Origin: Sipunculus nudus | Taxonomy: Eukaryota; Annelida; Sipuncula; Golfingiida; Sipunculidae | Direction of reading: 5' to 3' | DNA length: 64,000 nt | Assembly: GCA_026874595.1 (NCBI GenBank) | Contig: CM049317.1 | Coordinates: forward strand, 17,757,382 to 17,821,381 | The notes under the pieces: generated by a model | What the model was told of the DNA's origin: nothing | What the model saw: only the letters and a program-made list of their open reading frames with translations | Database searches by the model: none | Shown: piece by piece, positions 25,301-38,340 of the stretch | Layout of the letters: each line of letters starts with the position of its first letter | How positions within the stretch are numbered: position 1 is the stretch's first letter | Translations under genes and position numbers: made by a program

Positions 25301-25950
25301 CCTGGATACAGACAGGGTAGGTATTTCTTATATTCAGTGTGCCTGGATACAGACAGTGAAGGTGCTAGCCTATATCCACTGTTCCAGGACAGACAGTTCA
25401 GGTGCTTGGCTATATTCAATGTACCTAGATACAGACAGTGTAGGTGCTTGCCTATATTCAGTGTGCCTGGATACAGACAGGGTAAGTGCGTGTCTATATT
25501 CAGTGTGCCCTGATACAGACAGGGTAGGTGCTTGCCTATATTCAGTGTGCCTGGATACAGACAGGGTAGGTGCTTGCCTATATTCAGTGTGTCTGGATAC
25601 AGACAGGGTAGGTGCTTGCCTATATTCAGTGTGTCTTGATACAGACAGGGTAGGTGCTTGCCTACATTCAGTGTGCCTAGATACAGACAGTGAAGGTGCT
25701 TTCCTATATTCAGTGTGCCTGGATACAGACAGTTCAGGTGCATGGCTATATTGAATGTACCTAGATACAGACAGTTCAGGTGCTTGCCTATGTTCGATGT
25801 GCCTAGATACAGACAGTTTAGGTGTTTGCATATGTTCGATGTGCCTAGATACAGACAATGTAGGTACTTGCCTACATTCAATGTGCCTGGATACAGACAG
25901 GGTAGGTATTTTCTTATATTCAGTGTGCCTGGATACAGACAGTGTAGATA
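22380..25950 (+). repeat. 42-bp minisatellite, about 85 units
   Basis: The unit is approximately gtgtgcctggatacagacag followed by tgtaggtgcttgcctatatt and ca. Variant monomers (ggacagacagttcagg, tttcaatgttccttg) recur in ordered blocks; for example, a string at about 24.44-24.97 kb is repeated at about 24.78-25.2 and 25.35-25.75 kb. Open frames on both strands follow from the period being 14 codons. No coding evidence. Confidence 0.95.
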
Positions 25951-25976
25951 CTATAGACATAGTTACTAATGTAACT

Positions 25977-26150
25977 AAATAGGGAAGGCCCTGAAACTTG
26001 ATCTAGTCAATGGATTACTCAGCTGACCAGGTAAGTGGAATTCATATCGGAAATAATATAGGTGTATCTCTATAGACAGTGTAGGTGTTTGTCTAAAGAC
26101 ATTGTCGGTGCCATTCTGTAGACAATGTAGGTGCCTACAGACATAGACGG
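25977..26150 (+). repeat. direct repeat bounding the 42-bp array, right copy, plus decayed monomers
   Basis: 25977-26088 repeats 22272-22387. It then continues into degraded units (gtctaaagacattg, gtagacaatgtaggtgcc) to about 26150. The arrangement suggests that a flank-plus-array unit was itself duplicated and the second array did not expand. Confidence 0.75.
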
Positions 26151-26310
26151 TGCCTGATCCACACTCTGGTATAGGTTATAATGCCAATTATCTCGTTCAA
26201 CAAGACCGGAAATGAATCTGCTATTTAACATTACTTTACAAATGTAAAAAAAAAATAAAATAACAAAGAAACAAAGAGTAAAGGATGAAAACAACTGGGA
26301 CATGTTATTA

Positions 26311-26321
26311 TATATATATAT

Positions 26322-26390
<69 letters not shown>
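26311..26390 (+). repeat. (TA)n(CA)n(TA)n compound microsatellite
   Basis: A short TA run, then about nine CA repeats, then a TA/AT run of about 50 bases. Confidence 0.95.
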
Positions 26391-26391
<1 letters not shown>

Positions 26392-27266
26392 GAGAATTTC
26401 CTTTCCGTGGACAACTGAGTAAGACGAAAAACTTATTAATGCGAAGACTACATCTCAGTCCCTTCAAATTTGTCCATATGTTATGTTTAACATACACTCA
26501 GTAAAGAAGAAATACTAATCACCAGAAAGTAGTCAGAGCTTAAAGTCAAACTCCTTCCTGGAACCTAAGAAAAAACATGTTAGGTGCTGCACAAAAAAAT
26601 AATGTGTCATGGTTCACCAACAGTACGGTCAGACCACAGGTGACAAAACCAGTGATCGACTAAGGCCGGGTCTGGGAAAAAGAAATTGCCAAATTCTCAT
26701 GATGGCATTGTTAAAATACTACAACGGTGGTCCTGATTATCTCCAACAATTAGCAGCTCCCTCCCCCCCCCCTCTCTCTCTCTCTCAAAATGTCACCTAA
26801 ATCAGTTCATAGCCTTATATCTGATTAATTCAAACAAAATATATTAAAACATGGCCGTCTGGCATAATTACAGAAACTTGAATCTGTATAAGCCAAATTT
26901 AACTTTTATATGTTAGTTACAAAAAGATATACTTATATATACAGATTGCGCCCTCTGTTGGTGGATGACCCCTGGTGCAAGGTAATCGACCGATGTTTCA
27001 TATATCCGATAACAAAGAGAAAAGTAACAACTAATGTATATACTGCCACACATAGTTGCAAATTCTGTTACACTTCCTTGACCTTAAGATAAGATACATT
27101 TTTACATGTTCCCAACACCACTGGCTGTAGCCTAAAAACGTTGATATCTCGATTCGTTGTTTTTAATGAATAACCTGACTGCGTGTCGGCGCATACGAAA
27201 CTTTTCAATCAACCCTTGTTCCATCACGTACGGTTGACCTAGACATCATATCTAATGAGTGTCAGA
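26391..27266. other. no gene recognised
   Basis: Contains a short C-run followed by (CT)n near 26762-26788. Nothing coding could be supported. Confidence 0.5.
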
Positions 27267-27650
27267 CAGGGGGCGGATCCAGCGGGATGGGGAAGCATCC
27301 TGCTTACTACTATTAGTGAGGGTGGCGCCCTGTCACCTTTGGGTATTTTGCATAAAGCCATAATATGCAAATTAGCCGTCACCTTTGTTTGAATCTGCAC
27401 TTAGTATTTGCCTTAAACCCGTGTTTCGTGGTCATGCATTATGATAAACCTATAATAAACTGAAGCAGTTAAAATCATAGCTCGACCTAATTTGCATATT
27501 AAGGGGTTTTATGCGAAATGTTCAAAGTGGTCAGGTGTATCTAGTATAAGGCCAACAGTTCATGAAACTACAAAATAATTTTTGCGGACGCGAATACACG
27601 CTTCACTCGAACTTTGGCGGTTGACAGTAGAATTACTAGGTCCACCCCTG
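27267..27650. mobile_element. 384-bp MITE-like element, M1-type ends
   Basis: Left end cagggggcggatccag and right end (reverse complement) caggggtggacctag form an imperfect TIR. Inside, the aatttgcatatta and gcataaa blocks at about 27340-27380 recur inverted at about 27485-27530, so the element can fold back. The hexamer tcagac occurs at both borders (27262-27267 and 27653-27658), possibly part of an 8-bp duplication. No open frame. Confidence 0.6.
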
Positions 27651-30404
27651 CTTCAGACGACACAAATGAAAAATACACACGATAACGTCAGTACATGTTA
27701 AGGACCACACATGCGGCTCAAAAGTTGTTTTTCAGCGCTTACTAAGTATGCTCTCAGTGGTTTGCGATAAGCCCATAACTGGTAGTGAATGCAACGGCGA
27801 TCATTCTAAAGCTACAAGTCTGAGATCAGGGGACCAGCCTGAGATCCAACTCTCCATCAAGTAGGTATGTAATGGTTTAAAATTACATACTTATAATTAT
27901 ATTTATGGTTTAATTTTAATATTTAAATAACATTTAAATTCCATGTACAGGTGTGGGCATTAGTGCAGGCTGACTTGTCGAATTTACACTATAAAATGTT
28001 AATTCATTCGTTTTCCATAAATCTTATATTTTATGTACTCACATGTATATGTATTCATATTAACTTATGCATGTGGATTAGATTGATACGTAGTTAAACA
28101 AATAGGCGTTTCCCTCTGTAATTTGAGCATTTGGGCGTGGTCCTGAAAAAAAAGTTATTCCGCCCTTCACTTTGCCAACATATCCCTTTGCCAACAAACT
28201 CTGTCCATAAATAGATTGTAGTCTGAACGCTGTCCTCGGGGTACTTTCAATTCGCATCCTCGTTCTGTTTGAAGCATGACAGCTTTATATCAGCCAGTTT
28301 CTTAAAAAAATCGCTCATTGAGGCTGCCATTTTGCCTACATTATTGAAACCTGTACGTCGCATGTCGAAATAACGTTTATACAAATAGAACAAAGAAACT
28401 GCATATTGTACGCACTATATATAGCTCACACAGCAAATTTTCCCCAAATTAACAGCACTTGGTACCTGCAGCTTGATCTTTTTAACAGCATTGCATGGCA
28501 CAGGTTATATAGCAGTGGTAATTTAGCATTTGTAATGCAATGCATATGTTTCCCAAAAGCGTCTCGAAAATTTGCAGCTACCACCAGGTGGGCGCCTACG
28601 TCCTTAGTATAGATTGGTACACTGCATTATAACTGCCCCGTTACACCCTATAGTTAATAATATCTAACTGGAGAAAGGGACCTAGTAATTAATCAAGCGT
28701 GTTAAATATGCTTCAAGCATAGTATTTTCTCCTGAAAATATTACGATATTTTAAGTATTTTGTTCTGGAACAGTTTGCTCACTCGAGCACGGAAGTAAAA
28801 ATAAAATTGCACAGGGCGCTACCAGCAGAGCAAGCATAAACGTAGCGAGCACGCCACCTAGTAACCGTACCATGCAACCAATCAATACTAATCAAGCTTC
28901 CAATCGGGGTTCCTTCTGTGTTTCTACTTTCATGTTTCTTCTCCCTACTTGGGTGTTGACCTGGGGGTCTTGTTATGATACACACGTGGACTGTGTTTAC
29001 TCAAACAAAAAAAACATAACAAATATATATATAATCGGTGTACAAGAAATAGTAAGTCCGTGCGCCGGGTTGGTTTAGCTGGGGAAACCCAAAAATTCAG
29101 CCAAAGGAATCCAGAATATCCTGAGATTATATTTACAATATTTACGCCAGCCGTTTCTACTGCTCTTGCACCTCACAGGCTCAGGATGAAATAATTCATC
29201 TTCATGTGGACTTGCTCCACACAATGTCCCTCCACTTGGGAATAAAACTTAAAACCCCAAGTCGATATAATGCTAAAGAAATGTAAGGAAGCTTTCCTCA
29301 ACATGTACCCGAGAGTGGAATAACGATATAAGAAAACCAGTGGTTGTTGGAAGTTTTTTTTTTAAATTAATGTTATTGGAAGTCTATAGTTGTTATTGTG
29401 TCTCGATTGTTGTTCAGATTTCAAGCCGGCTAGAGGTATAACCAAATTCACATTTAAGTTATTGCATTTAGCGTCATTTTTTACAATAGTCTCCAGCTCA
29501 AACTTAAGGACTAATTATTTATAAAAAATGATGCATCAAACATGGTAGTTTAACTGTCAAAGTTAAATTATATAATACATAAGATATTTACGCAGCAGTG
29601 TATATGAGAGTACCTTAATTAATGTTTAGGAATATTGTAATTTTTTATTAGCCTTGTTTATGACAGAAAATATTTCGTAGACATACCAAATCGATTAAAC
29701 ATGAGGGGCCGTGTGTGCGTGAGTTTGTCCGTCTTTAATCTGGGATACCATTAAATATAGTGTTTCTCTTTGGCAGTGGTTGAGCAGACACTCATCTTAA
29801 AATATGAAGGTCCAAGGTTTCAATACATTTACTCCCGTACCTAGATGCCTGGATCGTCCTTGTCTAAGCTATTTGATAGGTCCGACCGTACTCAGTCTTG
29901 TAAGTAGTTTAATATTGGACGCAACACAGATACATTCCACAGATCATAACACTAAGTAATATTTTAAAACATATTGCGTATTTAAACATAAATGTACACT
30001 TGAATATTTCTATACATGTATTTTCTTAATGAAGGATATACTTTTTTTTGGCAGCATGGTCTTCTAAAAATTATCCACTTTATGTTCTGAGAGGACCTAA
30101 GTATTTATGCAAGGTGACAATGACGGTAAATATACAACTTACGTAAACTTATGTAGTGGCATTGTAATATGTATAGCGTCGCAAAAAGGTATGTCGAACA
30201 AATTCGTGATCTGTGTGTCAGAGTTCGGGTTTTCACAATCATGAAATGATAATCCTAATTAATTCTTTTTATTATGGTAAAATGTAATGATTTATCACTT
30301 CATTTGTTATCTTGTTCCTCGCAAAATGATTTATTCACTTTATTTATTATCTTAATTGTTCCTCGAACTTTATTTTATTATATACTCGCCTGCCGAATGA
30401 CCCG
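27651..30404. other. no gene recognised
   Basis: Besides the R3 copy at 28965-29085 and the hairpin half at 28608-28638, this is unassigned AT-rich sequence. Confidence 0.5.
28965..29085 (+). repeat. dispersed family R3, copy 2
   Basis: The block order matches 4255-4400: tcttgttatgatac, cacacgtggactgtgttta, acataacaaa, gtccgtgcgccggg, tggtttagctgggg. It is interrupted by an A-run and a short (TA)n. Confidence 0.55.
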
Positions 30405-30416
30405 CACACACCCCCC

Positions 30417-30469
<53 letters not shown>

Positions 30470-30575
30470 AACATATATATAAATGAAAAATATACACACA
30501 CGTATATATTAATATATATGTATATATATATACACACACACACATATATATATGTATACCTGTGCGTGTGTGTGT
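30405..30575 (+). repeat. compound CA/TA microsatellite
   Basis: (CA)n then (TA)n, a short unique interruption, and a second TA-CA-TA block ending in (GT)n near 30565-30574. Confidence 0.95.
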
Positions 30576-32134
30576 AGTCTACCTTAGTCTTATATTATAT
30601 AATAATAATGATAAGTTACAATATAATTCAAGATGACATCTAATCATAGAGGCATGATGTGAACATAAGTTATTACAGATCATGGTCCAAAGACTTCATA
30701 AATGATAAACGGTGACGCAATATCCAGGGGAGGCGGTCCATCTGTTTGTCAGGACCGCGTCGATTTTGTAAGATATGATATATTGCTGTAAGTTCATGCG
30801 TTTGACATGGAAAAATCCACTGGTCTGGTTTCCGGAGGCGGAGGGATTTGTCATATGTTTTGTATGACTGTGGCGTATCTTCCACACACAGACCCACATA
30901 AAAACCAATCGGTACTTCATGCTATAGTACTTTGGTATCGTGTCACATCAAAAACAGTTTCATTTGTGCTGGCTTACTTTTTTGACATTATACATAAACA
31001 GTCAATATTGACAGACAGTTCTTATCTATATTATTGATAAGAATGTACAGCCGTCACCAGAAGATAGGGACTAATATGAAAATAATTAAAAAAAATATAT
31101 ATATATAATAACAGATAATAATATCTCATCTCAACGTTTATTAATTGACAGGTTTGTCTGTCATCTATACCCCCGCCAGATGGCGCACTTCTATGGTTTA
31201 AATGTGGTTAAATGGCTTGCCTGTGGACAAAGTTTTTCAAACATTTATGAACATATTTTGATGCGGGTTTTTTTTCCAGAAAATGTTTTAGGCGAACTAA
31301 AGGATTCTTCACCAGTATAAGATTGGACAATTCTTTTATTGGTTGACGGATAAAACCATTATTAAGTATAAGTGGTCGCATTTGTTCTGGAGCTGACTTC
31401 TGATAAAACTAATATTGACTAGTTATGTCCCGTAGCAAACTCGAAGGTCATTAAAGACTGGTGTCTTTTAATTTTCACTTTGAATCTAAACTTACGTTGA
31501 TGCTCTGTCATATCTTTACTAATGATTTATATATACTAGAAAGATTATCAATGATATAGGACTGAACATTTGACAGACAATACAATTCAGTGATCGATGA
31601 AATTAAAAATTTACTCATGGGAATAAGTTTTGTAGTCGACTTTTCATTTACAACGGCACGAATAGGGGTCAACTGAACAATAGTATATACATGTTTCAAT
31701 CAAATGCAATATAAAGCTAGGGACATTTCTTTGGACTGAGCAAATATTAAAGTGATAAACCTGATTGTACCGGGTTCGTATTTTTGTCATGTTATATGAC
31801 CACGCATTCCGTATTGAGCTGTTGCATAGTAAGGATAGACTTTGCATTCTATGAATCAGGTACCTACACTGACAATACTAATGTCAGTCACAGATTAGTA
31901 GATATGATTAGGCTAAACCAAATAGATAATTTGTTCTACGGACTTTGTGTCCAATCATACTGAGCTCCTGTGCGATGTTTTTATACGCCAGTATAAAGCT
32001 AAGATTCCTTTTGTACAGAATGCGGAAGGCTAAATGCATATTGAGAGATTTCTTATGTACCGAGACGGCAACATATATATTTTATCTGTGTCACTCCGGG
32101 GTACCATTGCTACAGGACGTCCGCCCGTTAACTA
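30576..32134. other. no gene recognised
   Basis: Short overlapping open frames on both strands without family features. No RNA gene seen. Confidence 0.5.
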
Positions 32135-32530
32135 ATAGTATCGCCGCGATAACTTGCCGAAGATACGATTGATTTTCACGAAACTACATATAGCTATATA
32201 CCAATAGGTTATCTCACACGAATTCGGGTCTTGGCATATTTAATGAAGCCATAGGTCACTAGGCTTTTCTGTGGTGACGTCGCGATAAGTTACCAAAAGT
32301 ATGACGGACTTTGGTGAAACTAAAAAATATATATATACAGCAATATCATATCTTGCCCAAGTTTCATTATCTGCAAAATCCAGGCATATTTAGTGAGGGT
32401 GTAGTTTACAAGAATTTCTCGGCGTCATGATGAGTTTTCAAAAATTTTGATTTGATTAATTTTCAGGAAACTCACTAAAAATATTTACCAATTAAGTTTC
32501 CCACCTGAGTTCAATCTGTGAAGTCAGATG
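32135..32530 (+). repeat. degenerate tandem repeat, about 140-bp period, three units
   Basis: Units start near 32141, 32278 and 32420. Each has a cgataasttrcc-type start, a gatt(tt)-ggtgaaact-type block and ggcatatttartgagg (in two units). Heavily diverged. Confidence 0.55.
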
Positions 32531-34179
32531 TCTCAAGACATACGACAGAGTTATTTCGCACTTTTGCCTAAATTATCACTGAAACAAAACAACAACATTT
32601 TCAAGGAGTTTCTGCGATTTGACAAAGAAGATATCCGCAGAAATACGAGTGGCAATTTTAAACGAACGAAAGAAAAAGTCGAGCCGAACTACTAAACGAA
32701 CGAACGAAAAACACGAGCCGCTCATGTTGATTCCTCCAAGCTGGGTCCAGCATCTGTTCCTAACCAACAGCGAAAGATCTCGAAAGGAAGATTCTAGGCA
32801 ATGCCCTTACATATTGTAAGGGGAATATTTGAAGGTACCACTCAAAGCCAATTTTATGGAATCGAAGACGCGTTCCCAGGTTAGCTCCAGAACAACCGAT
32901 ACCGAGTACAATTCGAGAAGTCGGACAAACCAGCAGAGCAGCAACAACCACGCCAACTCGGCGAACACCCCCTGCCACATGCATGCAGACATATTGGCAC
33001 TAAAAAAAGAATTTTTATAACGAATTATGATAAATTTTGTGTGACAAATATATTGAAGCTTTCTGTCGTGTGGAGGGGAGGCTCATAGGGCTTTATGAGT
33101 TTATTTCTACATTAATATATGAGTAAGAATTAACGTGGATGAACTTTCTTAGGTTTGCCCGTGTTCGCGCTAGATCTAATATTTATTATATTTATTTATA
33201 ATAATAATTTTCCTAAACTTATTTTTGGTTTAAACATCATTCACCTAGCACCCGATATTTGTAAAGGTCGTAGGCCTACACCACACTTCCGTCAGAGGTC
33301 GTTTCTATACTCGATTCGAATCTTGTCCGAACAGGCACTGTGGGACCGCCGTGACTTCCTGTCTCTACTGTCATACTCTAAAACACAAATATGTTACATT
33401 TCATGGAAACACTTTTTGTTTACATTTCACATGTGCATGCTTTCAAACTATTACTTATTCAGTAGAATACTATCCACAAAACACCCATGTTTATGTTATT
33501 TGCCTTGAAATAATTCTTACCCAAAGAACTTGAGCGGATTACATTACCCTCTTCAATAAATTTATACCCAGGCCAAGATTGTTTGCAGCCGCGGTGCATT
33601 ATGGGGGTCATATTCTGATGAAGGCCAACCCTAAACAGCAGACTCACTCCGAGTCTGCGTAATGTGGGTTGTGCACACAATATCAGATTCCCCTTTATCG
33701 CTCAGCTACGGGGATCACAGGGAGGCATCTAGTGATTAATGGACGATTGCAAACATTTAGTCTTTTATGTGGCCTTGATGGCCTTGTTATCAATATCTGC
33801 TGCTCCTAACAGTTAATACTTATGTTTTTAGGATACTTTGGCATAGGATAGGAAATCAGTGGAATCAACTTGACCTTAGTCAGAATGTCACGACAATCCC
33901 CAGAGTCTGTCTTTTAATGGGAGCAACAACAAAATCACATAACCTTGTGACGTTTTAATGACACAATGCACACTCAGTATTATACATACATATGATTTAA
34001 ATGCTATCTTTACTTCGTTAGACAGTATTTAGTGACGTTGCCTGTAAAGTATTACTCTTTATCTGTTGTAGACAACGTTCAAATGCGCACGCATCGCCAT
34101 GGTGAGCAGATCTATTTTTCTATTACATCTTTAACGTTTTCTCTACTTCCAACAAAAGGTAAGTTGCATTACCCCCTCA
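32531..34179. other. no gene recognised
   Basis: Open frames of 60-117 codons occur but overlap on opposite strands and lack motifs. The 117-codon frame at 33155-33508 is rich in Phe, Leu and Ile but has no recognisable family. Confidence 0.5.
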
Positions 34180-34710
34180 ACCTTTCTATATAGACCTCTG
34201 GTAGGTTAGTTTATAGATTGATGGTATTTACCAACTTTATATGTCTGTCCACGTATGGCAGATTAATAATATATGATAAGATATTTTTATTGACAAGCAG
34301 GCCTTTACATCCGAACTGTCTATCTTCCTTTGGCAAATTCATAACATAAAATAAGTCGATTTCATTAGCAGGCATGTTTCATCATTGTCTATCCATTTTT
34401 GGTAGGTTATTATTGTGTGAAATGTTAATTTTATTTGCACATAGCCTCCCCTTGTATATCGATTGTTTCAAGTGTTGTATGACGGGTTAATTTTAGTTGG
34501 AAGAAGGCTGTCACCTCTCTACTACCCACCTTTGTTGTTAATTATTGTAGGTTGATTCCATTTGCATTCAGGCTACCTGTCTCTCCACCTTTTGCAGGAT
34601 AAAAAGATTAATATTTTTATTTGCAAGCCGTCCTCCACTTGCATCTTTCTATCAACCTTTGACAGGTTATTGTTTCGTGAAAAGATTATTTTGTGCAAGC
34701 CAGCACCGGC
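34180..34710 (+). repeat. degenerate tandem repeat, about 68-bp period
   Basis: The recurrent block tctatc-cctttg(g/a)caggtta appears near 34185, 34250, 34318, 34387, 34515, 34580 and 34645, separated by attttatttgcaagc-type sequence. Old and heavily diverged; the phase is inferred by eye. Confidence 0.5.
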
Positions 34711-35099
34711 GTGCAAATCGGCTGAATTAGATACAGTTATTCACACTGATGGGGTTATATCCCCAGCAAGTTTCATGGGCACGAGTTAAAAAAAATGCCT
34801 GAGTTAATGTAACAAGTGACCCATGGGTCATGACGCTCAGCTGACTGGGAAGAGATTCGCAAAAGGAAATTTTATCATCAGAATGGTAGTATATACCCAT
34901 TCAACTGAAGCATCAAACAGATTAACCAGCAGGCCAAGATTGTGTCTCTATTTATATATCTCAAAAATATAGAACAAATGCGTAAACTTTAAAAACTAGA
35001 ATACGGGTAGTCAACAAGCGAATACGTGTATCCGCGAAAATCAGAGTGGAATGGGTGAAGTAAGGCATGGATTGAGTGGCAAGGGGAAATAGAGTGAGG

Positions 35100-35700
35100 T
35101 GTGTTGCATATTAGCATGGATGTCTGCAGCCTAAATGTGTATGAAGGTTGTGCCACCTACCACAAATCCAGAAAGCTGTCCAAGTTATATACATATGCGA
35201 AATTTTAGGCAGAAAAGTCAAACCACTACATGTATATGAGTGATTTTAGCCCACGGCAGACAAACAGACAGACGCTGTGCAAAAATGGTTGCAGATGTCC
35301 CCTCCAGTTTTGTGTATGAGAAAGAGCTATGTGAGATCTATACACATGCAAAATTTTGTCCGGATCGGTCAAACGGTTCCCGAGATATGAGCTTGGATGT
35401 CTGCAGCGTGAACGTGAATGTAGGTGGCGCCACCTGTCAAAAATAAAGAAAGCTATCCAGGATGTATACACATGCCGAATTTCAGGTGAAATAGTCAATT
35501 CACTGCAGAGATATGAGTGATTTTAACCCAAGGCAGATGAACAGATGGACACTGTGCAAACATGGTGCAGGCGGCGCCACCATTTTTTGTGTATGTTACA
35601 AGGCTATCCAAGGGCTACATTTGTATAAAAAAAATTTCCTGATCGGTCAAACGGTTCCCGAGATATGAGGGTTTATGTGTGGAAACAGACGCACAAATGA
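35100..35700 (+). repeat. dispersed repeat units with GGTGGCGCCACC-type motif
   Basis: Two to three related units share gatatgagtgattttar-ccc, ggcagaygaacaga, gctgtgcaaa, gctatccaag and gatcggtcaaacggttcccg (two exact occurrences). Each unit contains a palindrome-like gtggcgccacc. A fragment of the same family occurs at 42805-42960. Confidence 0.7.
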
Positions 35701-35883
35701 ACGCTGGGCAGAGAGGAAAGGTCAGAGGTCAACGCAAATTGGTTAGGCACCAGTTCACATGTGACCCGATAATTGTAAGTTTCGGGAAAATCGGTCCAGT
35801 AGTCTCAGAGGAGTTCTCCGGAAATGAACGCCTTCAAAAACATGGTATCCGCAAAACTTCGTCTTGGCGGATACAAAAATACC

Positions 35884-38170
35884 AGTCTGCAGAAACTAAT
35901 AAAAACACTTAATGGTCAATATCCATGCAAAGAATCATGCTGATCTCTGCATTAGTTGTTCAGATACTTCAGCTTTTGTATCAAATTTTCCATTATTCTG
36001 AGGGATACTTCGGAGTTCTTTAGCTTGAAGGATATGGGTAACAGAGACCTAATTTCAGGTTTCCACAGACACTTTTCATGGGCCTTCTTGCATGACAAGA
36101 ATGAAGATTCTAGGTCCAGTTGTTACAATTTGTGCCACGTTAACAGATGACAGCATCCTTAAAGATCTAAAAAATAGAGAAAAAATGCAATTAAATTGAA
36201 TAAAATATAGGTAGCACCATCAGTCTGCAGAAACAGATGAAACACTCCATAATCAATATCCATGCAAAGAATTATGGTGATCTTTGCATCAGTTGTTCAG
36301 ATACTTCAGCTTTTGTATCAAATTTTCCATTATTCTGAGGGATACTTCTGAGTCCTATGGCTTGATGGATTTCGGAAACAAAGACCTAATTTCAGGTTTC
36401 CATGGAGACATTTCGTGGGTCTCCCTGTGTGTCAAGAATGAAGATTCTAGGTCTAGTCGTTACGATTTGTACCCTGTTGTCAGATAATTTCATCCTTACA
36501 GGTCTCAAAAAAAGAGAAAAAAATTGTGAAAATTTGAAAAAATACAGGTGGCGCACCTAATCTGCAGAACCTGATCGAACACCTCATGATCAATATGTAT
36601 GCAAAAAAAATCATGGCTATCAGTGTTGTAGTTATTGAGATACTGCAGTTTTTGTATCAAATTTTACTCAGTTCTGGGGGGTATTTTGGAGCCATACAAC
36701 TTAAAAGATATGGGTAACAGAGCCCTAATTTCAGGTTTCAATGGAGACTTTTCATGGGTCTCCCTGTGTGTCAAGAATGAAGATTCTAGGTCCAGTTGTT
36801 ATGATTTGTGCCCTGTTAACAGATGTTCATATGTTTAAAGTTCTCAAAAATAGAGAAAAATTCGTAAAAAACCCGAACAAATACAGGTGGTGCCACCAGT
36901 CTGCAGAAACTGATTAAACACTCCATGAACAATATTCATGCAAACAATTATGGTGATCTCTGCATTAGATGTTTAGATACTTCAGCTTTTGTATCAAATT
37001 TTTCATTATTCTGAGCTGTACTTTGGAGTGCCATAGCTCAAAGGATGTGGGTAACAGAGACCTAATTTCAGATTTCCATGGAGACTTTTCATGGGTCTCC
37101 CTGTGTGTCAAGAATGAAGATTCTAGTTCTAGTCGTTACGATTTGTACCCTGTTGTCAGATAACTTCATCCTTAAAGGTCTCAAAAAAAAGAGAAAACAA
37201 ATTGTGAAAATTTGAAAAAAATACAGGTGGCGCCACCAGTCTGCCTGAACTAATGGAACACCTCTTGATCAATATGCATGCCAAAAATCATGAACATCAG
37301 TGTTGTAGTTATTGAGATGTTGCAGTTTGTTTTGATGAAATTTTCCATTATTCTGAGGGGTAATTCGGAGCCCCACAGCTCAAAGGATATGAGTAACAGA
37401 GACCTTATTTCAGTTTCCATGGAGACTTTTCATAGGTCTCTCACTGTGTCAAGAATGAAGATTCTAGGTCCAGTCTTTACGATTTGTGCCCTGTTAACAG
37501 ATGTTCACATTTTTAAAGGTCTCAAAAATAGAGAAATCAATTCTTAAAAAAATCGAAAATACAGTTGGCGCCACCAGTCTGCAGAAACTGATGAAACATC
37601 TCATGATGAATATGTATGCCAAAAATGATGACCATCAGTGATGTAGTTAATGAGATATTGAAGTTTTTGTATGAAATTGTTGACTATTCTGGGGGGGGGG
37701 GGGGGGTACTTTGAGGCCCCATAGGTCAAAGGATATGGGTAACAGAGACCTAATTTCTGGTTTTCTATGGAGACTCTTCCTAGGTCTGTCAGTGTGTCAA
37801 GAATGAAAATTCTAGGTCCAGTCTTTACGAGTTGTGCCCTGTTAACAGATATTCACATTTTTAAAGGTCTCATAAACAGAGAAAAAAAATCGTAAAAATT
37901 CGAAAAATACAGATGGGGCCACCAGTCCACAGGAACTGATTGAACATCTCATGATCAATATGTGTGCCAAAAATCATGACCATCAGTGATGTAATTAATG
38001 AGATATTGAAGTTTTTGTATGAAATTTTTGACTATTCTGGGGAGTACTTTGGGGCCCCATAGCTCGAAGGATATGGGTAACAGAGACCTAATTTCTGGTT
38101 TCCAAGGAGATTTTTTCATCAACCTCTCAGAATCCCAAGTTACAAGATTCTAGGTCCAGCGGTTACGATA
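35884..38170 (+). repeat. 338-bp tandem repeat, about seven units
   Basis: The mark agtctgcagaaactgat recurs near 35884, 36222, 36560, 36898, 37238, 37576 and 37922, giving a near-constant 338-bp step. Each unit contains gatatgggtaacagagacct, aagaatgaagattctaggtc, a caggtggcgccaccagtc-type motif and an A-rich linker. The period is not divisible by three, so the similar short open frames in successive units cannot form one protein. Confidence 0.92.
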
Positions 38171-38179
38171 TGTGCCTGG

Positions 38180-38240
38180 TTAACGGACGGACAGACGGAC
38201 AGACGGACAGATGGACAGACGGACGACGGACAAAGAGTGA
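38180..38240 (+). repeat. (GGAC/AGAC)n short tandem repeat
   Basis: Runs of acggacagacggac-type tetranucleotide repeats at the right end of the 338-bp array. It leads into a gctcagataac...gtcagctgagctaaaa tail that resembles an element terminus. Confidence 0.85.
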
Positions 38241-38340
38241 TCCTTATAGCTCAGATAACTTTCAGTCAGCTGAGCTAAAAACGATTTACTTGATCTTTAA
38301 AAACGCGTATCATACATAAGCACATAATATTAATCAGAAT

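Noticed and set aside
22369-25982. Open frames of up to 462 codons on both strands in the 42-bp array
   Set aside because: The 14-codon period gives open frames on both strands at once. Ordered variants reflect DNA-level duplication, not protein selection.
33155-33508. 117-codon frame rich in Phe, Leu and Ile
   Set aside because: No recognisable domain, overlaps other frames on both strands, and its composition is that of AT-rich DNA.
35956-37547. Series of similar 64-89-codon frames (YFSFCIKF...NRDLIS type)
   Set aside because: The 338-bp period is not a multiple of three and stops separate the units. The similarity is that of the tandem DNA repeat.
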